A program made the translations under genes and the position numbers. Positions 1-12,250 of a stretch of 64,000 nucleotides of DNA are shown here, piece by piece; within the stretch, counting starts at the first letter, position 1; the number at the start of each line of letters is the position of its first letter. The notes under the pieces were generated by a model. The model was not told the origin of the DNA, did not search any database, and saw only the letters and a list, made by a program, of their open reading frames with translations. Origin of the DNA: Paramecium pentaurelia (Eukaryota; Ciliophora; Oligohymenophorea; Peniculida; Parameciidae); contig CAJJDO010000108.1 of NCBI GenBank assembly GCA_905183005.1, positions 58,814-122,813 of the forward strand, in the 5' to 3' direction.

Positions 1-885
1 TATTTTAATTTAGCTTTAAATCAACCTTAATAACATGAAAACATTTGGGTAAAAAGGCTTCTTTTCAAATGATTAACATTCATTTTATTAATTAATCTTA
101 AAATTAGATATTCAAGAATCAAAGATTATGAAAATTCAATTTTTTGAAATCTTTGATATAATTAAATAATGTATAATTTAACAGACAATTGAATAATTAT
201 TTTTTTTATTATAATAGAGTTATGTATATAAATTCACTTTTTCAATATTTCTTTATAGATTTTATATTTTTAAGAGTGTCAAATGTTAACTTGAGCAAAA
301 AAATTCTTAAATGGCTATCTTTTAAATAAATACACATAAATTTAAGATGATCAAAATATTTTCATTTAATGCCTAATAATTGTCAAACAAAATTTAATTT
401 TAATTGAGGATGCATAATAATAATAAACAAATTTCAAGATATCACTGATGAATGTTAAATAAAAGAAAGATTAAATAATCTAGATTAATTATTAAATATA
501 AAAGAAAATCTATTACAATTAAAATAACAGATTTAGATATAAATTGATAAATATATTAATATCATTATTCAATAAATCAAAATCATTTAGGATTTCTAAA
601 CAAATTTTATTCATAAAATTTAAAGTCTTTAAACAAAAGATTATTATAATGAATATCATCAAAATCTCTTTAATAAAAATCAGAAATAAATAACCTTAGG
701 ATTTATTTTAAACACTTCTAATTTTTTTAAATATATAGATATATTTTATGAAAATTTAATGGAGTTAGATCTCTTAAAAGGGAAATATTAATTTTAGTAG
801 AAGTTCAAGAGTAATTTGAAGTAAACTAGGTAACTGGGAGGCTAGCCCTTAAATCTTTTTCCTCTAGTTTACTTAACTGAGGAAC
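1..885. other. gene-free AT-rich stretch
   Basis: No reading frame with coding character was found on either strand using TGA as the only stop. The sequence is low-complexity and very AT-rich. No telomeric C4A2/C3A3-type repeat is seen at the window start, so this is not a visible chromosome end. Confidence 0.5.
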
Positions 886-2300
886 ATGGCTACTGAGATT
901 AGAACCTTCCTAATAATTCTTTGGACTAATGTAATCAAGTTAAGAATCTTAGCCTGATAGGATAATAGCTTTGATAAAAATGGAACATAGAGATTCTTAA
1001 TTTATAATGAATTAATTTATGATAGGGTATTAAAGGAATTAAGATCTACAAATTCCCAATGGGTAGAGAAAAATAAAAATCTTAAAATTGATCATGACAT
1101 TAATTTTAGGGAAAAACTCTCTTTGAATAAGTAAGATACTTTTAGAAGCTTATTATAAAAAATTATGAAAAAAAATCATAATAAGAGAGGTTATTAATGA
1201 ATTAAAAAGAGATTGTTGATTAGTATATATGCATACCAATGGTTTATTTTTGTTAGTTTTAATCCTATTCTTTATTAGCACCCCATGAAACTAGAGATAT
1301 TAGAACCTTGTATTTGCTGAGATGGGAAATTCTATTCTTCTAGTTAAAATGAATAGCAAATAACTCCATTCTCTTAAAGAAAACTACAATAAGAATTGGG
1401 AATATCAACTTTATGAACACTAATCTTATGTTATATAGATACTATTTGGGAAGAATACTTGGTAGGTAATATTTGTCATCAATAATAAAATATGACTCAA
1501 AATGTAGAACCTAAAGATGAAAGATTCTTAGGCTATACAGCAATAATTATTAAGAAAAAAGATGATGAAAAAAAGGATATAAGAAAATCCTTAAACCAAG
1601 TAGAATAATTTTTATTCCAAGTAAGTCTATTGATTTATACAAGATAAAGAGGGTTATTTAAGACCATGCTTGCTTAAATCTAAAGAGCTCTAAATAGGAA
1701 CTAATATTGGATTTAAGTAAGGTTTTTTTGAATGAAACTCTAATAGAACTCAAAGCTAATTGAGATTAGATAGAGGAATATACAAGATATAATTCGAGTA
1801 AGGAAGTTCATTAGAAGTTATTCTTTAATTAAATTAACTCTATGAAGTATGTGTTTTAGGAAAATAGACTGAAATATCAAAACCCAGAGCATGGTTTGCA
1901 AAATTCTAAATTTGGAATAGAATAATTACTAAGGTAGGCTCTATTCTAAAAATTATCAATATAATTAATTAATAAATTGAATATCAAACTTTAATGCTAA
2001 TTTAATAATAAACTGGGGTCAAACTAAATGGCAATGTTATCTATTTTGGTAATAAATGCAAGATAGTTGAAAAAAGGTTTATAAAAATGTTGAAAATCTA
2101 AGATCAATCAGGCTTTATTATTGTTAATTCTGAAGATTAATTCAAATGGTTGTAATTTTTGATAAACAAAAGTAGACCACCCTAATATTATCATGTATTA
2201 TTTTTTAATTATGTTTAGAGAGGGAAACTTTCAAATATTCAATTAAGCTATTAGAATTTAATTTATCTATAGATTACAGTTCTTCATAATTTATTTAAAA
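886..2300 (+). pseudogene. decayed protein-coding gene, function unknown
   Basis: Several stretches in different frames have normal codon character and amino-acid mix, but TGA codons and frame shifts break them up. From the ATG at 886 the frame is open to about 1198 except for one TGA after an Ala codon. A second block begins MTQNVEPKDERF near 1498 and runs into motifs such as GYLRPCLLK and NIGFKQGFFE, then a TGA, then RLDRGIYKIQFEQG and PRAWFAKFQIWNRI. The last frame stays open to about 2707, but its coding look fades after roughly 2250. I do not recognise the protein. It could be a degenerate cellular gene or a mobile-element ORF; no catalytic motif was seen. The ends are approximate. Confidence 0.4.
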
Positions 2301-3103
2301 TTATTATTTATTTATTTTTCATAAGCATAAGTTAAGATATCAAATAGAATGTTAAATAAAGTAGTAAATACTAATGTAGGGTATTTCTATAGAGGGTTGA
2401 AGTATAAAAATATCAATCAATCAGTAATTTCATTTTTAGATTACAATGTTTTTTCAAGAAGAAGTTGATCCTTTTTTGGAATAATTAATAAACTCTTGAA
2501 ATATTATTCTTTGGTTCTCTACTTCTCTAGTAGGAAAATAATGTAATTTCTATTTTAAATATATCCTTAAATTATCTAAAATTATTCTTAATCTTTGATC
2601 CCGTCAACAATAATACAAGAAATTTTTCTTAAACATTCAGGTTAAATAAATATCACAATTTTTTTCAATTCCATTTCAATAATATTATTATTATAATAAT
2701 CAAATGAAATCTCATCATATTTTCTATTCCTATTGCTGAGATAATAACGTATTTGTCATGACTAATTGTTTAAGAGAAGTCAATCTCTAAATATGAATAT
2801 AAATAAATCTTATTTAATTCGCTTGTGATTTTTGGTCTAAACTGACGAATCTTCAAAAATATTGCCAAATAATTATTTTAATTAGCAAATATTAGTCACT
2901 TTGATCCTGAAACAAATTAAATTAAAACTTAAAGTAAATAAAATTCTCTCTCTTTTCAAAGAAATTGTAGCATTGATTTTTAAATATGAAGCAACAATTT
3001 ATCAAATTATTTGCTTCGTAATATTATCAAAAAAAATTTTAATTTAATTTATATGATGAGAATGATCCTAATTATAGTTATATTTTATAATATTTTTCAT
3101 CTC

Positions 3104-5715
3104 TATTGTTCTTTCTAAATTGCTTTTCAAATAAATAAGGTTATCTGAAAGCTATTTCAAGAATACTCTAAAGTATTTAATTCTTAAGTCATAGAAGCTT
3201 TAAGATTTTTAATTAACTTAAAATTGTGGAATGAAGTAAGACTTATGAAAAAATTTTTAATAATACTAAAGCGAATTGAAAAAATCTTAATTAAGTTAAA
3301 TTTGACAGGAAAGTTTAATATATGATGATATATAATATTATTTAAAATTAAATCTGAACTTTCTTTAGATAATATTTTCAGCTAATATATGATGCATAAT
3401 AATATAAATCTTCCATTATTATAGATATACATTAGTAATTAAGTTTAATAATATCTAACATATTATTTTAATATAAATAGACTTATGAATGCTTTTGAAA
3501 AGGCTGCCTTTCAGAATTAAATTTTAGTTAGTTAAAATTATACAAAGCCTATTTTTTAAGTAGATAAGCAGTTTTGTTTCATATATAGGTGATTAAGTTA
3601 TTCAAATAGATTAAACTTATTTAAATGGAGATATAAAAATATAAATGCAATTTAAAGTTATAAGTATAAATAAAATTTTCTAAATTGACTAAGTGTTAAT
3701 CATTTATACTAAGAAATAATTTAATTAAAAATCAATCAAGCTTGATTAAGATAAATTATTAGCATCAAATAATCAAAAAAACTTATTAAATTTGAATGTC
3801 ACACTATCGGTTCTGTGTCAATTAATAAAAAGAATTCATAGATATATCTAGAACTTTTTTGAGCAATGATAGACTTGAACTTAAACTAATGTCACTTTAA
3901 TGAGAGATTTGGGAAAAAACTTATATGGTTTCTCTATTAAAAATATGAAGTTAAGCAAAAAATTTGAATTTTTTTTTAATATTTGAAAAAATAATGATTC
4001 CTAAATTTATTTCTCCAAAATTTTAAGCTTATAAATTGTTCTCAGCATACATTTAAATTTCAAAATAAATAGCTTTAGTTGATTTTCAAATATAAATTGG
4101 CTTTTAATTTTACTGTTTATGGTGTTTGACATTTATTAATGAATTAAATGTTGTTTAGAATTAAATTGATAAAATCATGAGATTCTATTAAAGAAAGTAT
4201 ATAAGCTGAAGTCATGCATAGAGAATAATAATATAATTAAGAAACTTGAGGCTATTTTGTCAGTAATTGAGGGACATTTAAGATAAGAAAAGCAGAGATG
4301 CTTCTTCTGTTAAATACTATATTATTGCAGGAATTAAATATTGCTAAAAGTGAAAAAAATAGTATATATTTTATGATAAATACACATTCTAAAAAAAATA
4401 ATAATTTTNTTATTGTTCTTTCTAAATTGCTTTTCAAATAAATAAGGTTATCTGAAAGCTATTTCAAGAATACTCTAAAGTATTTAATTCTTAAGTCATA
4501 GAAGATTTAAGATTTTTAATTAACTTAAAATTGTGGAATGAAGTAAGACTTATGAAAAAATTTTTAATAATACTAAAGCGAATTGAAAAAATCTTAATTA
4601 AGTTAAATTTGACAGGAAAGTTTAATATATGATGATATATAATATTATTTAAAATTAAATCTGAACTTTCTTTAGATAATATTTTCAGCTAATATATGAT
4701 GCATAATAATATAAATCTTCCATTATTATAGATATACATTAGTAATTAAGTTTAATAATATCTAACATATTATGTTAATATAAATAGACTTATGAATGCT
4801 TTTGAAAAGGCTGCCTTTCAGAATTAAATTTTAGTTAGTTAAAATTATACAAAGCCTATTTTTTAAGTAGATAAGCAGTTTTGTTTCATATATAGGTGAT
4901 TAAGTTATTCAAATAGATTAAACTTATTTAAATGGAGATATAAAAATATAAATGCAATTTAAAGTTATAAGTATAAATAAAATTTTCTAAATTGACTAAG
5001 TGTTAATCATTTATACTAAGAAATAATTTAATTAAAAATCAATCAAGCTTGATTAAGATAAATTATTAGCATCAAATAATCAAAAAAACTTATTAAATTT
5101 GAATGTCACACTATCGGTTCTGTATCAATTAATAAAAAGAATTCATAGATATATCTAGAACTTTTTTGAGCAATGATAGACTTGAACTTATACTAATGTC
5201 ACTTTCATGAGAGATTTGGGAAAAAACTTATATGGTTTCTCTATTAAAAATATGAAGTTAAGCAAAAAATTTGAATTTTTTTTTAATATTTGAAAAAATA
5301 ATGATTCCTAAATTTATTTCTCCAAAATTTTAAGCTTATAAATTGTTCTCAGCATACATTTAAATTTCAAAATAAATAGCTTTAGTTGATTTTCAAATAT
5401 AAATTGGCTTTTAATTTTACTGTTTATGGTGTTTGACATTTATTAATGAATTAAATGTTGTTTAGAATTAAATTGATAAAATCATGAGATTCTATTAAAG
5501 AAAGTATATAAGCTGAAGTCATGCATAGAGAATAATAATATAATTAAGAAACTTGAGGCTATTTTGTCAGTAATTGAGGGACATTTAAGATAAGAAAAGC
5601 AGAGATGCTTCTTCTGTTAAATACTATATTATTGCAGGAATTAAATATTGCTAAAAGTGAAAAAAATAGTATATATTTTATGATAAATACACATTCTAAA
5701 AAAAATAATAATTTT
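3104..5715 (+). repeat. direct 1,305-bp duplication around a one-N gap
   Basis: Bases 3104-4408 recur at 4411-5715 (offset 1,307) with the single N at 4409 between them. The copies are nearly identical; I saw about five single-base differences, for example near 3194/4501 and 3897/5204. The left contig ends inside the sequence with which the right contig begins, the signature of two overlapping contigs placed end to end. The differences suggest two haplotypes or read errors. No gene was recognised inside. The interval 2708-3103 just before it is also gene-free. Confidence 0.85.
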
Positions 5716-6540
5716 TACATTATCAGCAAATATTAGTATTGGATAAATAAGTTCATAAATTTTTGAGTTAAGCGAATTTGAATTTAATGATCAATTTTGT
5801 ATTTCAGTCAAGAATAAATTTGGAGCATCCATCTAAAAATAGATTTTTTGCAGCAATTATAAATTTATATATAATAGATTATTTTTACAAAAAATGAGGA
5901 TCAGTTATTAGTTACACATTTAACTGAAATATTTAACATAAAGTTATATTTCCTTGATTTGGTTGATTGATTTTGATATTTTATGAATTTATAAACTAAA
6001 CTGTGGATATAAGATTCTGTATTATGATTTTGTAAAATAAGAGTTTCTTCCAGGAATTTATTCATGATGCATTCTTATATACAAATCGTTTAATGCTTAA
6101 AATATATCTTTTTATTGATTTGTGGCATACATTTCTAGTGATTTTTTGTTCAAAATTTAAAACCTATATTTGACATCTACGTTGATATAAAAAACCTTAA
6201 CCATGATTATTAAAAGAAAGTTCAAATATGATGAAAATAATTTTTGTTTTGTTTTGATTTGATTTTGGAAAATATAAACTAGGCTCAATAACTTCAATAT
6301 TGATATATTTTGAAAGTACATTGTATTAACATAAATAATCTTATATCTATTTATCTACCCAATACTTAAGACAGATATGATTATTTTTGGGTTATTATAT
6401 TATTATATTTATCTTTTGAAAAATCTATAAGTATTATAATATTTGTAATTAATTAAAAAAAGAATCTTACTTTTATTCTATTAATAAAAACATTTTTAAT
6501 AATTTAATTGTATTTAAATTCACATATATATATGAATTAT
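5716..6540. other. gene-free flank 3' of the TPR gene
   Basis: AT-rich sequence with no coding frame that I can support. It lies downstream of the minus-strand TPR gene, whose stop is at 6541-6543, and probably holds its 3' UTR and spacer. Confidence 0.5.
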
Positions 6541-9444
6541 TCATTATTATTCTTGTTTATTGGAATATTAAGCTAATTTATTAAAATCTAATACCTAAAA
6601 ATGCATCAATTAATTATTAATTTGGCTAAATCTCATTTGCTTAATTAAACAACTAATAAGCGTTTTCAAATTATTTATATTCTAATAAGATGAAGGCTAA
6701 AAAAATAATTAATTAATATTACCTTTTCCCCACAATGAAAAAACATGCTATGGATTTATGGCCAAAGCTTATTCGTACCATTCTAGTGCTTATTCAAATT
6801 AGTTCATCAATCTTAGACATTCACCTTAAATCTAATTTAATTCAATTTACCTTTTCCAGACAATGAATAAACATGCTATGGATTTATGGCCAAAGCTTAT
6901 TCGTACCATTCTAGTGCTTATTCAAATTAGTTCATCAATCTTAGACATTCACCTTAAATCTAATTTAATTCAATTTACCTTTTCCAGACAATGAATAAAC
7001 ATGCTATGGATTTATGGCCAAAGCTTATTCGTACCATTCTAGTGCTTATTCAAATTAGTTCATCAATCTTAGACATTCACCTTAAATCTAATTTAATTCA
7101 ATTTACCTTTTCCAGACAATGAATAAACATGCTATGGATTTATGGCCAAAGCTTATTCGTACCATTCTAGTGCTTATTCAAATTAGTTCATCAATCTTAG
7201 ACATTCACCTTAAATCTAATTTAATTCAATTTACCTTTTCCAGACAATGAATAAACATGCTATGGATTTATGGCCAAAGCTTATTCGTACCATTCTAGTG
7301 CTTATTCAAATTAGTTCATCAATCTTAGACATTCACCTTAAATCTAATTTAATTCAATTTACCTTTTCCAGACAATGAATAAACATGCTATGGATTTATG
7401 GCCAAAGCTTATTCGTACCATTCTAGTGCTTATTCAAATTAGTTCATCAATCTTAGACATTCACCTTAAATCTAATTTAATTCAATTTACCTTTTCCAGA
7501 CAATGAATAAACATGCTATGGATTTATGGCCAAAGCTTATTCGTACCATTCTAGTGCTTATTCAAATTAGTTCATCAATCTTAGACATTCACCTTAAATC
7601 TAATTTAATTCAATTTACCTTTTCCAGACAATGAATAAACATGCTATGGATTTATGGCCAAAGCTTATTCGTACCATTCTAGTGCTTATTCAAATTAGTT
7701 CATCAATCTTAGACATTCACCTTAAATCTAATTTAATTCAATTTACCTTTTCCAGACAATGAATAAACATGCTATGGATTTATGGCCAAAGCTTATTCGT
7801 ACCATTCTAGTGCTTATTCAAATTAGTTCATCAATCTTAGACATTCACCTTAAATCTAATTTAATTCAATTTACCTTTTCCATACAATGATAAAACATGC
7901 TATGGATTTATGGCCAAAGCTTATTCGTACCATTCTAGTGCTTATTCAATTTAGTTCATCAATCTTAGACATTCACCTTAAATCTAATTTAATTCAATTT
8001 ACCTTTTCCAGACAATGATAAAACATGCTATTAATTTATGGCCAAAGCTTTATCAAAGTATTTAATAGCTTCTTCATAATTATTATTAGAGCCTAAGTAT
8101 ATTCCTAATATTAACAAATCATTATTTACCATATCCATATAATCCTAATAAACAATTATTTTTAAGATTTAATGATTTTGTTATAATTTTCAATGCTTCA
8201 TCATTTTATCCTAAATATAATAAACATATTCCTTTGATTATTTAATATAATTATAATACCTTTTCCTGCCATTGCTTCTATATGATTTGGATCTTTAATT
8301 AAAACTTTATTATAAACATTAATAGCTTCTTGATACCTTTCTAAAGATGTTAGACAATCTCCTAAATAATATAAATTTCAAAATTAAACCTTAATAAAAT
8401 TAATAGATTTTATTAGATTAATCTATTTCAATTGCTTTTTGATAATATTACAAAGCATTATTATATTAATAAGTCTATCTTAAAGATTCCGCTTAAGATA
8501 TATATAATTAAATAATACCTATTCCAAATTAAGCATGTTAATTATTTAAATTAATTGAAATACATTTTTGATAATAATATTAAGCTTATTAATATTACTT
8601 TTAATTTCTTAAGATATCACCTAAATATTATTGTAATATATATTTACCAATTTTCAATAAAGATAGTTCATGTTTTGGATTAATTGTAATTATATCTTTA
8701 TATATTTATTATGCATCTTGTAACTTATTCAATTCATTTAATGAATTTGCTTATATTAATAATAATTATTATTTACCTTTTTAATACATAATTTCTATAT
8801 TATATGGTTCAATTAACAATAACTTATTAAATATTTCAATTGCTTCATTTTATTTATTACTATTATTTAAAGAGATACCTAAATGAATATAAAGATTTAT
8901 TAAAACCTTTTTATTATTCTATTTTATTTAATTAAATCTATTAATCAGTTATCTAATATTAAATTAGATGTAATTCTAATTTAATATAAAGATCATCTAA
9001 AATATTTTAAAATTTCTATAAAAATCCTAATATATTATTTTTCAAATGATTCTTAAATTCATCAAATTTAATCAAAGAATCAAGAACTTATTATGTTTAA
9101 TAATTTTTAAATTAATTAATTTTATTTTCTATTCCACAGAATTTGTATGATAAACCAGATATGAGTTTATCAAATGATTTAATTGTTAATTATAATTAAA
9201 GTTGACATTCTGAAATAAGATTTTTAGGTTGTTTTGATTAGTCAATTAAAAATTAATTTAATTCATGAATACTAAAAACATCTTCATTATAATGTTAGAT
9301 ATGTTTATTCTACTTTTGACAATTCAGACAGAAAATTCTATTCTCATTACAATCATTTTATCTACACCAAAAAAGAGCAGGCTTTTCATTATGATCTTTA
9401 CATTTAAAATCCTAATTCTATTAAAATTATGAGTTTTAATTCAT
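6541..9444 (-). CDS. B-box-like zinc finger and TPR-repeat protein
   Basis: The ATG at 9444 opens a frame with an N-terminal Cys/His cluster (FKCKDHNEKPALFWC, then C-x4 and a CLNC...H...H arrangement, roughly residues 12-58) resembling a B-box zinc finger. A long helical linker follows. From about 8300 downward the protein is a run of 34-residue tetratricopeptide repeats; the commonest reads ...NQFEQALEWYEQALAINP. A TPR solenoid is a protein-interaction scaffold, so an adaptor role is inferred. Introns sit at the same position in successive TPRs (after GGAAAAG). The last two are 26 nt (ending TTTTTTTAG) and 22 nt, after which the protein ends QEQQ-stop. The array units use an AAG acceptor. 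Upstream introns are not all mapped, so exact length is uncertain. Part of the gene is the 128-bp array, and its 5' end lies in the palindrome. Confidence 0.8.
6721..8060 (-). repeat. 128-bp tandem array: one TPR exon plus one intron per unit
   Basis: Units start at 6721, 6849, 6977, 7105, 7233, 7361, 7489, 7617, 7745 and 7873, with a partial unit from 8001. The eight units from 6849 to 7872 look identical; the first and tenth carry a few changes. On the minus strand each unit is 102 nt coding for exactly one 34-aa TPR plus 26 nt running from GTAAATTG to TTTAAG. Because 128 is not a multiple of three, the frame survives only if those 26 nt are spliced from every unit. Confidence 0.9.
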
Positions 9445-10131
9445 TATTTTATTATTAATTAAATTTATAAACTATTATACTATTTCAATATAAATTTTAA
9501 TAATATATATATATATTATTAAAATTTATATTGAAATAGTATAATAGTTTATAAATTTAATTAATAATAAAATAATGAATTAAAACTCATAATTTTAATA
9601 GAATTAGGATTTTAAATGTAAAGATCATAATGAAAAGCCTGCTCTTTTTTGGTGTAGATAAAATGATTGTAATGAGAATAGAATTTTCTGTCTGAATTGT
9701 CAAAAGTAGAATAAACATATCTAACATTATAATGAAGATGTTTTTAGTATTCATGAATTAAATTAATTTTTAATTGACTAATCAAAACAACCTAAAAATC
9801 TTATTTCAGAATGTCAACTTTAATTATAATTAACAATTAAATCATTTGATAAACTCATATCTGGTTTATCATACAAATTCTGTGGAATAGAAAATAAAAT
9901 TAATTAATTTAAAAATTATTAAACATAATAAGTTCTTGATTCTTTGATTAAATTTGATGAATTTAAGAATCATTTGAAAAATAATATATTAGGATTTTTA
10001 TAGAAATTTTAAAATATTTTAGATGATCTTTATATTAAATTAGAATTACATCTAATTTAATATTAGATAACTGATTAATAGATTTAATTAAATAAAATAG
10101 AATAATAAAAAGGTTTTAATAAATCTTTATA
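8888..10131. repeat. perfect palindrome, two 622-bp arms
   Basis: Bases 8888-9509 are the exact reverse complement of 9510-10131, with no spacer; paired positions sum to 19019. The right arm stops one base before the N at 10132. The arms contain the start and N-terminal zinc-finger coding region of the TPR gene. A spacer-less inverted copy ending at a contig edge is typical of an amplification or assembly chimera, but a real palindrome is not excluded. Confidence 0.9.
9575..10131 (+). pseudogene. inverted partial copy of the TPR gene 5' end
   Basis: This is the right palindrome arm read on the plus strand. It repeats the ATG, the Cys/His zinc-finger segment (FKCKDHNEK..., CLNC) and the helical linker of the 6541-9444 gene, then is cut at the N at 10132. 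It has no TPRs of its own. Identity to the other arm is complete, so it is more likely a joining artefact than a second gene. Confidence 0.75.
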
Positions 10132-10376
10132 NAAAAGAAATGTTACTAACAAATAACAATTAATCAATTTAAGGTGTGTGTGTTATTATTAAGGATATTT
10201 TTTGAATTAATTAATTGATGTTAAATATATAATAACCAGAGTAAATAAAAAATATTTAATTATTTAATCATGACAAAGGATTAACATTCACAAAAAATAA
10301 AGAAATTAATTATCCCTCAGCTAATGGATCTATTCTAAATAAGAATGTAAAAATCATTATATCCTTATGTCATTAT

Positions 10377-11212
10377 TATTTAGTAATTCAATTATTGATA
10401 TTTATAAAAAACCAGAAATAATGACAAAATTAGAATAATTAAATATCTTAAATATTCAAGATCTTTCACTTCTATCTTCTTCAAACAAAATTTTATTAAT
10501 AGAATCCAACATAAAAGGTGAAATATTGAGAGGCGTTGTTAGGTTTTATTAAAATAAAGAAAGTCTGTGTTTAAGAATTATCGGAAGTGGTTCTTATGAA
10601 CAAAGATTAACGAATGGGAAATGAACTGATTTGAATGAAGGATTTAAGGAATATTTAATCGTATAAGGTTACTATTTTTATTAGATCAATATAATACACA
10701 TAAAAAAATAGGGCAATTGTATATATCCTTTATAGAGTAGGCAGTCTAAATCCTTTAGTGAAATGTATTTTTATTCATCTATTTTTATTTTTTGTGATTT
10801 CTAATCTTACTTATAAAATGTGAGAAATGGTAAATAGGTTGAGGTGAGCGATAGATTTTATAAGTATTTAACTTTTGAGAAATTAATTTTATTAATGGAA
10901 TTGTTATTATAATTATTTTAGACTATATGTAATAAATACTCTTTAAAACTATCATTCAAATATATCCATTTGCCATGCTTCGTAGCTTATTATTCCATAA
11001 TTTTTAATCGATATTCCATATCCTAAATTTTAGACTATTTTTATATTAACCTTGATTAAGGACTTAACTTGAATTTGAAGCTTTAATTCAACAGATTTAT
11101 TTTTTCAAAATGTCAAAATTAATTTAATTTATATTTTTTCATTTACTGTCTTTACATATTACCTTTAATACTACTTTCTATTTTCAATCTTCAAACATAG
11201 TTAAGCTTTTGA
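10377..11212 (+). pseudogene. unknown ORF with a single internal TGA
   Basis: From ATG at 10377 the frame reads about 280 codons to TGA at 11210-11212, with just one interruption, a TGA at 10622-10624 after RLTNGK. Both sides look coding: LLSSSNKILLIESNIKGE before it, and GFKEYLIVQGYYF and KYLTFEKLILLMELL after it. A further coding-like block (SIGSKTSYKFIRTDKHFG) lies at 11296-11472 in a different register. A short open frame just upstream (near 10285-10345, NYPSANGSILNKN) may be an earlier exon. I do not recognise the protein. It begins soon after the contig joint at 10132, so upstream parts may be missing. It is a degenerate gene, or a live one with an unrecognised intron around the TGA. 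Confidence 0.45.
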
Positions 11213-11472
11213 TTTCACAATATATTTATGTTACTTTACATTCTACTAATCTTTTAAATATATTCTTGATATTATTTTTTCAAAAGAGTTTTTTTTCAAA
11301 ATCAATAGGATCAAAAACATCATACAAATTTATAAGAACTGATAAACATTTTGGATTGTTCAAAAAGTAATTTTAACATTGTGAAAATCAAATATTTATT
11401 AAATCTTTTATTTTTCAATTTATATCTCTTCCTATAATTCAAAGTTTTATTAAAATATAGTAGAATTTCTGA

Positions 11473-12042
11473 TTTCAATATTTCCTTCTACTTAGATTCA
11501 TGAAGTTTAATTTTTGAACTTCTATTACGTTCTATCATTTTTGTATTTTTTATAGAATCCTTTTTGATGTAGGTTTTAACTCTTTAAGGTTTTTAGCTGC
11601 AGTTTTATATCTTTTTTACTATTGTTGTTTAAAAACAATCTTTATTTCTTTTTTATGAATAATAATGTATCTAATTCCTAAAACATCCTAGTTTATAAAA
11701 AAATAAAAAATAAAAGACCTATGATGTTTATTTTGAAAGTTAATTAGTTGAAGGTTTCTTAAAGTAAAAAAGATTAGGAGTAACAAATCTCAAAAAAGTT
11801 TATTAGCCATTCTCTATTAGCAGTTTTTCTACCTCAACCTGATTCTGCTCAGAAAATTTGTTAAATTCTCTAAACAAATCAATTTTGGTTGCCTTGCTAA
11901 TTAAATATGATGTACAAAAATCAATATACATTAAAACAATCATTTCTTCAAACAAATATTCGCTGGTTATGTAAGGCTTATTCCAATTAGATCTGATGTT
12001 CCCATAAATAAATCTATCGTATAGAAATATATTTAATTTAAT
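11473..12042. other. no gene seen
   Basis: AT-rich sequence without a supported coding frame, lying between the decayed ORF and the GC-richer block that starts at 12043. Confidence 0.4.
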
Positions 12043-12250
12043 ACAGGGCGCCTCTCTACACCCAGTTAGGATTTTTGAACCTCCCTCAGCCTACAGATTG
12101 CCATCCTGCTCCCGAAAGACTCCTTTCTATACTTACTAGACCTCCATGGGGAAGCTATTTGGGCTCCTTCTCCATGGGCTTTTGGGCCTTGAACCTTTGT
12201 TTTTCCTTTTGCGGCTATGGGCAGCCTAGGCTAAAGGCTTGTTCCCTTAA
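12043..12250. other. GC-richer island of unknown nature
   Basis: About 208 bp with roughly half G+C, abrupt against flanks that are mostly A/T. It contains short inverted pairs (CTCCATGG with CCATGGAG, AGCCT with AGGCT) that could fold. A standard-code ORF (12075-12260, MNLPQPTDCH...) crosses it, but this organism reads TAA as Gln, so that boundary means little. The minus strand has GGTTCAAAAATCC, slightly like a tRNA B-box, but no cloverleaf could be drawn. It might be a structured RNA gene, a SINE-like insert or foreign DNA. Confidence 0.4.

Noticed and set aside
4252..4437. Standard-code ORF of 61 aa across the first N
   Set aside because: It spans the contig joint and depends on TAA/TAG as stops, which is the wrong code here; its composition is low-complexity.
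6721..8060. CRISPR-like or satellite array
   Set aside because: Units are contiguous with no variable spacers and encode one TPR each; it is a coding tandem expansion.
12043..12100. tRNA gene suggested by a GGTTCAAAAATCC box
   Set aside because: No D-arm, anticodon arm or acceptor pairing could be built around it.
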